Source of the DNA: Xylocopa sonorina
Taxonomy: Eukaryota > Arthropoda > Insecta > Hymenoptera > Apidae
Direction of reading: 5' to 3'
DNA length: 64,000 nt
NCBI RefSeq assembly: GCF_050948175.1
Contig: NW_027490091.1
Location: forward strand, 2,666,001 to 2,730,000
Below, piece after piece: positions 38,892 through 51,983 of the stretch. The notes under the pieces were generated by a model. The model was not told the DNA's origin and did not search any database. It saw only the letters and a program-made list of their open reading frames with translations. Made by a program: the position numbers and the translations under genes. Numbering within the stretch: position 1 is the first letter of the stretch; each line of letters opens with the position of its first letter.

Positions 38892-39869
38892 TGCAGACGC
38901 TACTTCCTAGCAAGGAAGTGTCGCATTTACATTCTTTTGAAAGGAATACGAGGTATACATGACACTTCGCAATGAATGCTATATCTTATCATGAAACGTA
39001 GATATGGGATGCGATATGACGATTTAAGAAGCATTAGAAAACTATTGCTTCGATACGTAGACATCTGCAAACGCTACTTCCTAGCAAGGAAGTGTCGCAT
39101 TTACATTCTTTTGAAGTGAATACGAGGTATACATAACACTCCACAATGAATATTATATGTTATCATAGAACATAGTAATGTGTAGCGATATGACGATTTA
39201 AGAAGCATTAGAACACTATTGCTTCGATACGTAGACATCTGCAAACGCTATTTCCTAGCAAGGAAGTGTCGCATTTACATTCTTTTGAAGTGAATACGAG
39301 GTATACATAACACTCCACAATGAATATTATATGTTATCATGAAACATAGTAATGTGTAGCGATATGGCGATTTAAGAAGCATTAGAACACTATTTCTACG
39401 ATACGTAGACATCTGCAAATGCAATTTCCATGCAAGGAAGTGTCGCATTTACATTCTTTTGAAGTGAATACGAGGTATTCGTATCACTGCACAATGAACA
39501 TTATAACTTATAATGAAACATAGAAATGAGATGCAATATCGCGATTTAAGAAGCTTTAGGACAATATTGCTTCGATATGTAGATATCTGCAAACGCTATT
39601 TCCTAGCAAGGAAGTGTCGCATTTAGATTCTTTTGAAGTGAATACGGGGTATACATAACACTCCACAACGAGTATCATATATTATCATGAAACATAGTAA
39701 TGAGTAGCGATATCGGGTTTTGAGAAGCATTACAACCCTAATGCTACGATACGTAGACATCTGCTAACGCTACTTCCTAGCAAGGAAGTGTCGCATTTAC
39801 AGTCTTTTCAAGTGAATACGAGGAATACATAACACTGCACAATGAATATTATATCTTATCATGAAACAT

Positions 39870-40135
39870 AGAAATGAAATGCGATATCGCGTTTTGAGGA
39901 GCATTAGAACTCTAATGCCACGATACGCATACGTCCGCAAACGCTATTTCCTAGCAAGGAAGTGTCGCATTTACATTCATTTGAAGTATAGATGAGATAA
40001 ACATAACACTACACAATGAATATTATATCTTATCGTGAAACATAGAAATGAGATGCGATATCGCGATTTAAGAAGCACTAGAACACTATTGCTTCGATAC
40101 GTAGACATCTGCAAACGCTACTTCCTAGCAAGGAA
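39870..40135 (+). repeat. 8-monomer-offset similarity around the 41.1-kb deletion, copy 1
   Basis: Matches about 41,185-41,450. Shared: CGATACGCATACGTCCGC, GTATAGATGAGATAAACAT, AACACTACACAATG and AGAAGCACTAGAACAC. The offset is 1,315 bp, which equals 8 x 174 minus 77, explained by the 77-bp deletion at 41.13 kb. Confidence 0.8.
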
Positions 40136-41104
40136 GTGTCGCATTTACATTCTTTTCAAAGGAATACGAGGTATACGTGACACTTCGCAATGAATATTAT
40201 ATCTTATCATGAAACATAGAAATGAGATGCGATATCCTGATTTATGAAGCATTAGAACGCTATTGCTTCGGTACGTAAACATCTGCTAACGCTACTTCCT
40301 AGCAAGGAAGTGTCGCACTTACATTCTTTTCAAGTGAATACGAGGTATACATAACACTGCACAATGAATATTATATCTTATCATGAAACATAGAAATGAG
40401 ATGCGACATGACGATTTAAGAAGCATTAGAACGCTGTTGCTTCGATACGTAGACATCTGCAAACACTATTTCCCACAAGGAACTGTCGCATTCACATTCG
40501 CTTGAATTGTATGCGAGGAATACATGAAACTTCGCAATGAATATTATATATTATCATGAAACATAGATATGAGGTGCGATATCGCGAATTAGCAAGCTTT
40601 AGAAATCTATTGCTTCGATACGTAGACATCTGCAAACGCTATTTCCTTGCAAGGAAGTGTCGCATTTGCATTCATTTTAAGTGTATGCGAGGTTTACATG
40701 ACACTTCGCAATGAATATTATATATTGTCATGAAACATAGAAATGAGATGCGATATCGCGATTTAAGAAGCATTAGAACACTATTGCTTCGATACGTAGA
40801 CATCTGCAAATGCTACTTCCTAGCAAGGAAGTGTCGCATTTACATTCTTTTGAAACGAATACGAGGTATACTTAACATTCCACGATGAATATTATATCTT
40901 ATCATGACACATAGGAATGAGATGCGATATCGCGAATTAGAAAGATTTAGAACTCTATTGGTTCGATGCGTAGACACCTGCAAACGCTATTTCCTAGCAA
41001 GGATGCGTCGCATTTGCATTCTTTTGAAGTGAATACGAGGTATACATAACACTCCCCAATGAATATTATATATTATCATGAAACATAGTAATGGGTAGCG
41101 ATAT

Positions 41105-41150
41105 CGTGTTTTGAGAAGCATTAGAAGTATAGACGAGAAATACATAACAC
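41105..41150 (+). repeat. Truncated monomer, about 77 bp deleted
   Basis: The sequence runs GTTTTGAGAAGCATTAGAA straight into GTATAGACGAGAAATAC, so the core and part of both flanking blocks are absent. The junction shares GAA with both parental sequences, consistent with microhomology-mediated deletion or replication slippage. The following monomers return to the normal 174-bp phase. Confidence 0.88.
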
Positions 41151-41749
41151 TGCACAATGAATATTATATCTTATCATGAAACATAGAAATGAGATGCGAT
41201 ATCGCGTTTTGAGAAGCATTAGCACTCTAATGCCACGATACGCATACGTCCGCAAACGCTATTTCCTAGCAAGGAGGTGTCGCATTTACATTCATTTGAA
41301 GTATAGATGAGATAAACATAACACTACACAATGAATATTATATCTTATCGAGAAACATAGAAATGAGATGCGATATCGCGATTTAAGAAGCACTAGAACA
41401 CTATTGCTTCGATACGTAGACATCTGCAATCGCTACTTCCTAGCAAGGAAGTGTCGCATTTACATTCTCTTGAAGTGAATACGAGGTATACATAACACTC
41501 AACAATGAATATTATATTTTATCATGAAACATAGAAATGTGATGTAATATGGCGATTTAAGAAGCATTAGAACTCTATTGCTTCGATACGTAGATATCTG
41601 CGAACGCTACTTCCTAGCAAGGAAGTGTCGCAATTACATTCTTTTGAAGTGAATACGAGGTATTCATAACACTGCACAATGAATACTATATCTTATCATG
41701 AAACATAGAAATGAGATGCGATATGACGATTTAAGAAGCATTAGAACTC

Positions 41750-43140
41750 TATTGCTTCGATACGTAGACATCTGCAGACGCTATTTCCTAGCAAGGAAGT
41801 GTCGCATTTACATTCATTTTAAGTGTATGCGAGGTATACATGACACTTCGCAATGAATATTATATATTGTCATGAAACATAGAAATGAGATGCGATATGG
41901 CTATTTAAGAAGCATTAGAACTCTATTGCATCGATACGTAGACATCTGCAAACGCTACTTCCTAGCAAGGAAGTGTCGCATTTACATTCTTTTGAAACGA
42001 ATACTGGTATACTTAACACTCCACAATGAATATTATATCTTATCATGACACATAGGAATGAGATGCGATATCACGAATTAGAAAGATTTAGAACTCTATT
42101 GTTTCGATGCGTAGACATCTGCAAACGCTATTTCCTAGCAAGGATGCGTCGCATTTGCATTCTTTTGAAGTTAATACGAGGTATACATAACACTCCCCAA
42201 TGAATATTATATATTATCATGAAGCATAGTAATGAGTAGCGATATCGCGTTTTGAGAGGCATTAGAACTCTAATGCCACGATACGTAGACATCTGCAAAC
42301 GCTATTTCCTAGCAAGGAAGTGTCGCGTTTACATTCATTTGAAGTATAGATGAGATAAACATAACACTAGACAATGAATATTATATCATATCATGAAACA
42401 TAGAAATGAGGTGCGATATGGCGATTTAAGAAGCATTAGAACTCTGCAGCTTCGATACGTAGACATCTGCAAACGCTATTTCCTAGCAAGGAAGTGTCGC
42501 ATTTACATTCATTTTAAGTGTATGCGAGGTATACATGACACTCCACAATGAATATTATATCTTGTCATGAAACATAGAAATGAGGTGCGATATCGTGATT
42601 TAAGAAGCACTAGAACACTATTGCTTCGATACGTAGACATCTGCACACGCTACTTCCTAGCAAGGAAGTGCCGCATTTACATTCTTTTGAAACGAATACG
42701 AGGTATACATAACACTCCACAGTGTATATTATATCTTATCATGAAACATAGAAATGAGATGCGATATCGCGAATTAGAAAGATTTAGAACACTATTGCTT
42801 TGATACGTAGACATCTGCAAACGCTATTTCCTAGCAAGGAAGTGTCGCATTTGCATTCTTTTGAAGTGAATACGAGGTATACATAACACTCCACAATGAA
42901 TATTATATATTATCATGAATCATAGTAATGAGTAGCGATATCGCGTTTTGAGAAGCATTAGAATTCTAATGCCACGATACGTAGACATCTGCAAACGCTA
43001 TTTCCTAGCAAGGAAGTGTCGCGTTTACATTCATTTGAAGTATAGATGAGATAAACATAACACTAGACAATGAATATTATATCATATCATGAAACATAGA
43101 AATGAGGTGCGATATGGCGATTTAAGAAGCATTAGAACTC
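41750..43140 (+). repeat. Tandem duplication of a four-monomer unit
   Basis: Marker pairs lie 695-696 bp apart: ATTTTAAGTGTATGCG at 41,816 and 42,511, TTGAAACGAATAC at 41,993 and 42,688 (TGAAACG positions), and CACTAGACAATG at 42,365 and 43,061. The unit order is an H2-like unit, a GAAACGAATAC unit, a GAATTAGAAAGATTTAG unit and an M3 unit. A third, more diverged version begins near 40.66 kb (TGAAACGAAT at 40,851). The copies differ at perhaps 5%, so this is an older tetramer. Confidence 0.85.
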
Positions 43141-43204
43141 TATCGCTTCGATACGTAGAAATCAGCAAACGCTACTTCCCAGCATTGAAGTGTCGCATTT
43201 ACAT

Positions 43205-44700
43205 TCATTTGAAAGGAATACGAGGTATACATGACACTACGCAATGAATATTATATATTATCACGAAACATAGAAATGAGAAGCGATACCGCGTTTTGAG
43301 AAGCATTAGAACTCTAATGCCACGATACGCAGACATCTGCAAACGCTACTTCCTAGCAAGGAAGTGCCGCATTTACATTCTTCTGATGTGAATACGAGGT
43401 ATACATAACACTCCACAGTGAATTATATATTATCATGAAACATAGTAACGAATAGCTATATCGCGTTTTGAGAAGCATTAGAACTCTATTGCTTCGATAC
43501 GTAGACATCTGCAAACGCTATTTCCTGGCAAAGAAGTGTCGCATTTACATTCTCTTGAAGTGAATACGAGGTATACATAACACTGCACAGTGAATACTAT
43601 ATCTTATCATGAAACATAGAAATGAGATGCAATATGGCGATTTAAGAAGCATTAGAACTCTAATGCCACGATACGCAGACATCTGCAAACGCTATTTCCT
43701 AGCAAGGAAGTGTCGCATTTACATTCAATTGAAGTGTATGCGAGATATACATGGCACTTCGCAATGAATATTATATATTATCACGAAACATAGAAATGAG
43801 AAGCGATACCGCGTTTTGAGAAGCATTAGAACTCTAATGCCACGATACGCAGACATCTGCAAACGCTATTTCCTAGCAAGGAAGTGTCGCATTTACATTC
43901 AATTGCAGTGTATGCAAGGTATACATGACACTACTCGATGAATATTATATACTATCATGAAACATAGAAATGAGAAACGCTGTCGCGTTTTGAGAAGCAT
44001 TAGAGCACTAACTCTACGATACATAGACATCTGCAAACGGTATTTCCTAGCAAAGAAGTGTCGCATTTACATTCTTTTGAAATGAATACGAGGTATACGT
44101 AGCATTCCACAGGGAATATTATATATTATCATGAAACATAGTAACGAATAGCTATATCGCGTTTTGAGATGCATTAGAACTCTAATGCTACGATACGTAG
44201 ACATCTGCAAACGCTAGTTCCTGGCAAGGGAGTGTCGCATTTACATACATTTGAAGTGTATGCGAGGTATACATGACACTACGCAATGCATATTATATAC
44301 TATCATGAAACATAGAAAGGAGCAACGATGTCGGGTTTTGAGAAGCATTAGAGCACAAATGCTACGATACATAGACATCTGCAAACGCTATTTCCTAGCA
44401 AGGAAGTGTCGCATTTACATTCTTTTGAAGTGAATACGAGGTATACAATGCACTGCACAGTGAATACTATATCTTATCATGAAACATAGAAATGAGATCC
44501 GATATGGCGATTTAAGAAGCATTAGAACTCTAATGCCACGATACGCAGACATCTGCAAACGCTATTTCCTAGCAAGGAAGTGTCGCATGTACATTCAACT
44601 GAAGTGTATGCGAGATATACATGGCACATCGCAATGAATATTATATATTATCACGAAACATAGAAATGAGATGCGATATCGCGTTTTAAGAAGCACTAGA
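43205..44700 (+). repeat. Island resembling the first 2 kb of the window
   Basis: Segments match the left end of the window 42-43 kb away. 43.65-43.91 kb matches about 1.60-1.86 kb (ATCACGAAAC, GCGATACCGCG, TTCAATTGAAGTGTATGC, CATGGCACTTCG). 43.91-44.2 kb matches 0.80-1.11 kb at +43,113 (GCAAGGTATAC, CTACTCGATG, GAGCACTAACTCTACG, CCACAGGGAATATT, AACGAATAGC). 44.24-44.34 kb matches 1.30-1.40 kb at +42,939, one monomer less (TACGCAATGCATATTATATAC, GAGCAACGATGTCGGG with small changes). Internally ATCACGAAAC recurs at a three-monomer offset. Confidence 0.85.
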
Positions 44701-45079
44701 ACCCTACTGCTTCGATACGTAGACATCTGCAAACGCAATTTCCTAGCAAGGTAGTGTCGCATTTACATTCATTTGAAGTGAATGCGAGGTATACATGCCA
44801 CTTCGCAATGAATATTATATCTTATCATGAAACATAGGAGTGAGATGCGATATAGTGTTTTGAGAGTAGTCAGAACACTATTGCTTCGAAACGGAGGCAT
44901 TTGCAAACGCTATTTCCTAGCAAGGAAGTGTTGCATTTACATTCATTTGAAGTGTAGACGAGTTATACAAGCAACGTCGCAATGAATATTACATTTTATC
45001 ACGAAACATGTATACGAGATGCGATATCGCGATTTAAGAAGCATTAGATCTCTATTGCATCTATATGGAGACATCTGCA

Positions 45080-45340
45080 AACGCTATTTCCTAGTAAGGA
45101 AGTGACGCATTTACACTCAGTTGAAGTGTAAGCGAGGTATACATGACTCTTCGCAATGAGTATTATTTATTATGATGAAACATAGAAATGAGAAGCGATA
45201 TTGCGATTTATGGAGCATTAGATCTCTATTGCTTCGATACGTAGACATCTGCAAACGGTATTTCCTAGCAAGGGAGTGTCGCATTTACATTCTTTTGAAT
45301 TGAATACGAGGTATACATAACACTCCACATTGAATATTAT
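45080..45340 (+). repeat. Dispersed match to 6.31-6.57 kb
   Basis: Shared rare variants: TTTCCTAGTAAGG, GTGACGCATTTACACTCAG, GTGTAAGCGAGG, AATGAGTATTAT, TTATGATGAAAC, GCGATATTGCGATTTATGG and AAGGGAGTGTCGC. The offset is 38,767 bp. It is not the same offset as the 43-44 kb island, so it represents a separate ancestral link between domains I and III. Confidence 0.8.
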
Positions 45341-47994
45341 ATCTTATCACGAAACATAGAAATGAGATGCGATATCGCGTTTTAAGAAGCATTAGAAAAC
45401 TATTACTTCGATACGTAGACATCTGCAAACGCTATTTCCTAGCAAGGAAGAGTCGCATTTGCATTCTTTTGAAGTGAATACGAGGTACACATAACACTAC
45501 GCAATGAATATTATATCTTATCATGAAACATAGAAATGAGATTCGATATGACGATTTAAGAAGCATTAGATCTCTATTGCTTCGATGCGTAGACATCTGC
45601 AAACGCTATTTCCTAGCAAGGAAGTGTCGCATTTGCATTCATTTGAAGTGTATGCGAGGTATACATGACACTACGCAATGAATATTATATACTATCATGA
45701 AACATAGAAATGTGAAACGATGTCGCGTTTTGAGAAGCATTAGAGCACTAGTGCTACGATACGTAGACACCTGCAAACGCTATTTCCTAGCAAGGAAGTG
45801 TCGCATTTACATTCTTTTGAAGTGAATACGAGGTATACATAACACTGCACAGTGAATATTATATAGTATCATGAAACATAGAAATGAGAAGCGATATCGC
45901 GATTTAAGAAGCATTAGATCCCTATTGCTTCGATACGTAGACATCTGCAAACGCTACTGCCTAGCAAGGAAGTGTCGCATTTACATTCTTTTGATAGGAA
46001 TACGAGGTATACATGACACTTCGCAATGAATATTATATCTTATCATGAAACGTAGATATGAGATGCGATATGACGATTTAAGAAGCATTAGAAAACTATT
46101 ACTTCGATACGTCGACATCTGCAAACGCTATTTCCTAGCAAGGAAGAGTCGCATTTGCATTCTTTGAAGTGAATACGAGGAACACATAACACTACGCAAT
46201 GAATATTATATCTTATCATGAAACATAGAAATGAGATTCGATATGACGATTTAAGAAGCATTAGATCTCTATTGCTTCGATGCATAGACATCTGCAAACG
46301 CTACTTCCTAGCAAGGAAGTGTTGCATTTACATTCATTTGAAGTGTATGCGAGGTATACATGGTACTTCGCAGTGAATATTATATATTATCATGAAACAT
46401 AGAAATGAGAAGCCATATCGCGATTTAAGAAGCATTAGATCCCTATTGCTTCTATACGTAGACATCTGCAGACGCTATTTCCTAGCAAGCAAGTGTCGCA
46501 TTTACATTCTTTTGAAAGGAATACGAGGTATACATGACACTTCGCAATGAATATTATATCTTAACATGAAACATAGAAATGATATGCGATATGACGATTT
46601 AAGAAGCATTAGAATTCTACTGCTTCGGTACATAGACATCTGCAAACGCTATTTCCTAGCAAGGAAGTGTCGCATTTACATTCTTCTGAAGTGAATACGA
46701 GGTATTCATAACACTGCACAATGAATATTATATCTCATCATGAAACATTAAAATGAGATGCGATATCGCGATTTATGTAGCTTTAGATATCTATTGCTTC
46801 GATACGTAGACATCTGCAAACGCTATTTCCTAGCAAGGAAGTGTCGCATTTGCATTCATTTGAAGTGTATGCGAGGTATACATGTCACTTCGCAGTGAAT
46901 ATTATATCTTAACATGAAGCATAGAAATGATATGCGATATGACGATTTAAGAAGAATTAGAATTCTACTGCTTCGATACGTAGACATCTGCAAACGCTAT
47001 TTCCTAGCAAGGAAGTGTCGCATTTACATTCTTCTGAAGTGAATACGAGGTATTCATAACACTGCACAATGAATATTATATCTCATCATGAAACATTGAA
47101 ATAAGAAGCGATATCGCGATTTATGAAGCTTTAGATATCTATTGCTTCGATACGTAGACATCTGCAAACGCTATTTCCTAGAAAGGAAGTGTCGCATTTG
47201 CATTCATTTGAAGTGTATGCGAAGTATACATGACACTTCGCAATGAATATTATATCTTATCATGAAACATAGAAATGAGATGCGATATCGCTATTTAAGA
47301 AGTATTAGATTCCTATTGCTTCTATGCGTAGACATCTGCAAATGCTATTTCCTAGGAAGCAAGTGTCGAATTTACATTCGTTTGAAAGAAATACGAGGTA
47401 TACATGACACTTCGAAATGAATATTATATCTTATCATGAAACGTAGATATGAGATGCGATACGACGATTTAAGAAGCATTAGATATCTATTGCTTCGATA
47501 CGTAGACATCTGCAAACGCTATTTCCTAGTAAGGAAGTGACGCATTTACATTCATTTGAAGTGTATCCGAGGTATACACGACACTTCGCAATGAATATTA
47601 TATATTATAATGAAACATAAATATGAGATGCGATATCGCGAATTAGCAAGCTTTAGAGATCTATTGCTTCTATACGTAGACATCTGCAAACGCTATTTCC
47701 TAGTAAGGAAGTGTCGCATTTACATTCTTTTGAAGTGAATACGAGGTATACATGACACTACGCAATGAATATTATATAATATCATGAAACATAGAAATGT
47801 GAAACGATGTCGCGTTTTGAGAAGCATTAGAGCACTAATGCTACGATACGTAGACATCTGCAAACGCTATTTCCTAGCAAGGAAGTGTCGCATATACATT
47901 CATTTGAAGTGAAAACGAGGCACACATAACACTGCACAGTGAATATTATATCTTATCATGAAACATAGAAATGAGATGCGATATGGCGATTTAA

Positions 47995-48750
47995 GAAGCA
48001 TTAGAACTCTATTGCTTCGATACGTTGACATCTGCAAAGCAAGGAAGTGCCGCATTTACATTCTTTTGAAAGTAATACGAGGTATACATGACACTTCGAA
48101 ATAAATATTATATCTTATCAGGAAACGTAGATATGAGATGCGATATGACGATTTAAGAAGCATTAGAACTCTATTGCTTCGATACGTCGACATCTGCAAG
48201 CGCTTTTTCCTAGGAAGGAAGTGTCGCGTTTACACTCCTTTGAGGTGAATACGAGGTATACATAACACTGCACGACGAATATTATATCTGATCATGAAAC
48301 ATAGACATGAGATGCGATATGGCGATTTATGAAGCATTAGATGTCTAGTTCTTCGATACGTAGACATCTGCAAACGCTATTTCCTAGCAAGGAAGTGTCG
48401 AATTTACATTCATTTTAGGTGTATGCGAGGTATACATGACACTTTGCAATGAATATTATATATTATCATGATACATAGAAATGAGAAGCGATATCGTGTT
48501 TTGAGTAGAATTAGAACTCTAATGCCACGATACGTATGCATCTGCAAACGCTATTTCCTAGTAAGGAAGTGTCGCATTTACATTCATTTGAAGTATAGAC
48601 GAGATATACATAACACTGCACAATGAATATTATATCTTATCATGAAACATAGAAATGAGATGCGATATGGCGAGTTAAGAAGCATCAGAAATCTATTGCT
48701 TCGATACGTAGACATCTGCAAACGCATTTTCCAAGCAAGGAAGTGTCGCA
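47995..48750 (+). repeat. Block D, copy 1 (12-bp-deleted core)
   Basis: Begins in a monomer whose core reads ATCTGCAAAGCAAGGAAG, a 12-bp deletion that removes the left arm of the dyad. The following monomers carry AATACGAGG after GAAAGT, TTCGAAATAAATATT, TATCAGGAAACG, CGTCGACATCTGC, GCGCTTTTTCC, CACGACGAATATT, TAGTTCTTCG and TGTCGAATTTAC. It is repeated at +3,989 and +10,936 bp. I find one difference from copy 2 (CATAGACATG here, CATAGAAATG there). Confidence 0.93.
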
Positions 48751-49264
48751 TTTACATTCTTTTGAAGTGAATACGAGGTATACATAACACTCCACAATGA
48801 ATATTATATATTATCATGAAACATAGCATTGAGTAGCGATATCGCGTTTTGAGAAGCATTAGAACTCTATTGCTTCGATACGTAGATATCTGCAAACACT
48901 ATTTCCCAGCAAGGAACTGTCGCACTTACATTCTTTTGAAGTGAATACGAGGTATACATAACACTGCACAATGAATATTATATCTTATCATGAAACTTAG
49001 ATATGAGATGCGATATCGCGATTTAAGAAGCAATAGAACACTGTTGCTTCGATACGTAGACATCTGCAAACACTACTGCCTAGCAAGGAAGTGTCGCATT
49101 TACATTCTTTTGAAAGGAATACGAGGTATACATGACACTTCGCAATGAATATTATATCTTATCATGAAACGTAGATATGAGATGCGATATGACGATTTAA
49201 GAAGCATTAGAAAACTATTACTTCGATACGTAGACATCTGCAAACGCTATTTCCTAGCAAGGAA

Positions 49265-50727
49265 GAGTCGCATTTGCATTCTTTTGAAGTGAATACGAGG
49301 TACACATAACACTACGCAATGAATATTATATCTTATCATGAAACATAGAAATGAGATTCGATATGACGATTTAAGAAGCATTAGATCTCTATTGCTTCGA
49401 TGCGTAGACATCTGCAAACGCTACTTCCTAGCAAGGAAGTGTCGCATTTACATTCTTTTGAAAGGAATACGAGGTATACATGACACTTCGCAATGAATAT
49501 TATATCTTAACATGAAACACAGAAATGATATGCGATATGACGATTTAAGAAGCATTAGAATTCTACTGCTTCGGTACATAGACATCTGCAAACGCTATTT
49601 CCTAGCAAGGAAGTGTCGCATTTACATTCTTCTGAAGTGAGTACGAGGTATTCATAACACTGCACGATGAATATTATATCTCATCATGAAACATTAAAAT
49701 GAGATGCGATATCGCGATTTATGAAGCTTTAGATATCTATTGCTTCGATACGTAGACATCTGCAAACGCTATTTCCTAGAAAGGAAGTGTCGCATTTGCA
49801 TTCATTTGAAGTGTATGCGAAGTATACATGACACTTCGCAATGAATATTATATCTTATCATGAAACATAGAAATGAGATGCGATATGGTGATTTAAGACG
49901 TATTAGATCTGTATTGCTTCGATACGTAGACATCTGCAAACGCTACTTCCTAGCAAGGAAGTGTCGCATTTTCATTCTTTTGAAAGGAATACGAGGTACA
50001 CATGACACTTCGCAATGAATATTTTATCCTAACATGAAACATAGAAATGATATGCGATATGACGATTTAAGAAGCATTAGAATTCTACTGCTTCGGTACA
50101 TAGACATCAGCAAACGCTATTTCCTAGCAAGGAAGTGTCGCATTTACATTCTTCTGAAGTGAATACGAAGTATTCATAACACTGCACGATGAATATTATA
50201 TCTCATCATGAAACATTAAAATGAGATGCGATATCGCGATTTATGTAGCTTTAGATATCTATTGCTTCGATACGTAGACATCTGCAAACGCTATTTCCTA
50301 GCAAGGAAGTGTCGCATTTACATTCTTTTGTAGTGAATACGAGGTATACATAACACTACACAGTGAATATTATATCTTATCATGAAACATAGAAATGAGA
50401 TGCGATATGACGATTTAAGAAGCATTAGATCTCTATTGCTTCGATGCGTAGACATCTGCAAACGCTACTTCCTAGCAAGGGAGTGTCGCATTTACATTCA
50501 CTTGAAGTGTATGCGAGGTATACATGACACTACGCAATGAATATTATATACTATCATGAAACATAGAAATGTGAAACGATGTCGCGTTTTGAGAAGCAAT
50601 AGAACACTATTGCTTCGATACGTAGACATCTGCAAACTCTACTGCCTAGCAAGGAAGTGTCGCATTTATATTCTTTTGAAAGGAATACGAGGTATACATG
50701 ACACTTCGCAATGAATATTATATCTTA
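49265..50727 (+). repeat. Block P, copy 1
   Basis: About 8.4 monomers with the ordered markers GAGATTCGATATGACG and TTCGATGCGTAG, GTTATAG-free H3 units, CTACTGCTTCGGTACATAG, CATTAAAATGAGATGCG, AGCTTTAGATATCT, GATATGGTGATTTAAGACG, CACTACACAGTG, AACGATGTCGCG and CTCTACTGCCTAGC. The same order recurs at 52,732 (+3,467), 55,690 (+6,425) and 59,679 (+10,414). Copies differ by a small number of substitutions. Confidence 0.88.
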
Positions 50728-51983
50728 ACATGAAACATAGAAATGATATGCGATATGACGATTTAAGAAGCATTAGAATTCTACTGCTTCGGTACATAGA
50801 CATCTGCAAACGCTATTTCCTAGCAAGGAAGTGTCGCATTTACATTCTTCTGAAGTGAATACGAGGTATTCATAACACTGCACGATGAATATTATATCTC
50901 ATGAGGAAACATTAAAATGAGATGCGATATCGCGATTTATGTAGCTTTAGATATCTATTGCTCGATACGTAGACATCTGCAAACGCTATTTCCTAGGAAG
51001 GAAGTGTCGCATTTGCATTCATTTGAAGTGTATGCGAGGTATACATGTCACTTCGCAGTGAATATTATATCTTAACATGAAGCATAGAAATAATATGCGA
51101 TATGACGATTTAAGAAGCATTAGAATTCTACTGCTTCGATACGTAGACATCTGCAAACGCTATTTCCTAGCAAGGAAGTGTCGCATTTACATTCTTCTGA
51201 AGTGAATACGAGGTATTCATAACACTGCACAATGAATATTATATCTCATCATGAAACATTGAAATAAGATGCGATATCGCAATTTATGAAGCTTTAGATA
51301 TCTATTGCTTCGATACGTAGACATCTGCAAACGCTATTTCCTAGCAAGGAAGTGTCGCATTTACATACTTTTGAAGTGATTACGAGGTATCCATAACACT
51401 GCACAATGAATATCATATCTCATCATGAAACATTGAAATGAGATGCGATATCGCGATTTATGAAGCTTTAGAACTCTATTGCTTCGATACGTAGACATCT
51501 GCAAACGCTATTTCCTAGCAAGGAAGTGACGCATTTACATTCATTTGAAGTGTATCCGAGGTATACATGACACTTCGCAAGGAATATTACATATTATCAT
51601 GAAACATAGATATGAGATGCGATATCGCGTATTAGCATGCTTTAGAAATCTATTGCTTCTATACGTAGACATCTGCAAACGCTATTTCCTAGTAAGGAAG
51701 TGTCGCATTTACATTCTTTTGAAGTGAATACGAGGTATACATGACACTACGCAATGAATATTATATACTATCATGTAACATAGAAATGTGAAACGATGTC
51801 GCGTTTTGAGAAGCATTAGAGCACTAATGCTACGATACGTAGACACCTGCAAACGCTATTTCCTAGCAAGGAAGTGTCGCATTTACATTCTTCTGAAGTG
51901 AATACGAGGTATACATAACACTGCACAGTGAATATTATATATTATCATGAAACATAGCATTGAGTAGCGATATCGCGTTTTGA

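Larger units (their letters stand above)
20151..39700 (+). repeat. Array domain II: lacks the CTAATGC monomer class
   Basis: About 112 monomers. I find no monomer with CTAATGCTAC or CTAATGCCAC between about 19.98 and 39.74 kb, whereas that class is common on both sides. GTTTTGAG appears only sporadically (28.1, 32.1, 33.35, 36.66 kb) and is then followed by CTATTGC. H3 (GAAAGGAATACGAGG) and GATATGACG or GATATGGCG variants are frequent, often followed by TTAGATCCCTATTGC. Contains duplications at 3-, 5-, 7-, 13-, 14- and 30-monomer offsets. No gene or foreign sequence seen. Confidence 0.75.
39701..45340 (+). repeat. Array domain III: return of domain I-type monomers
   Basis: About 33 monomers. 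The M3 class reappears at 39.74 kb and is frequent to 44.6 kb, together with H4 variants such as GAAGTATAGATGAGATAAAC (39.98, 41.30, 42.33 and 43.04 kb). The domain includes a four-monomer tandem duplication, a 77-bp internal deletion and an island closely resembling the first 2 kb of the window. Near 45.08-45.34 kb it also carries a two-monomer stretch resembling 6.31-6.57 kb. Confidence 0.75.
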
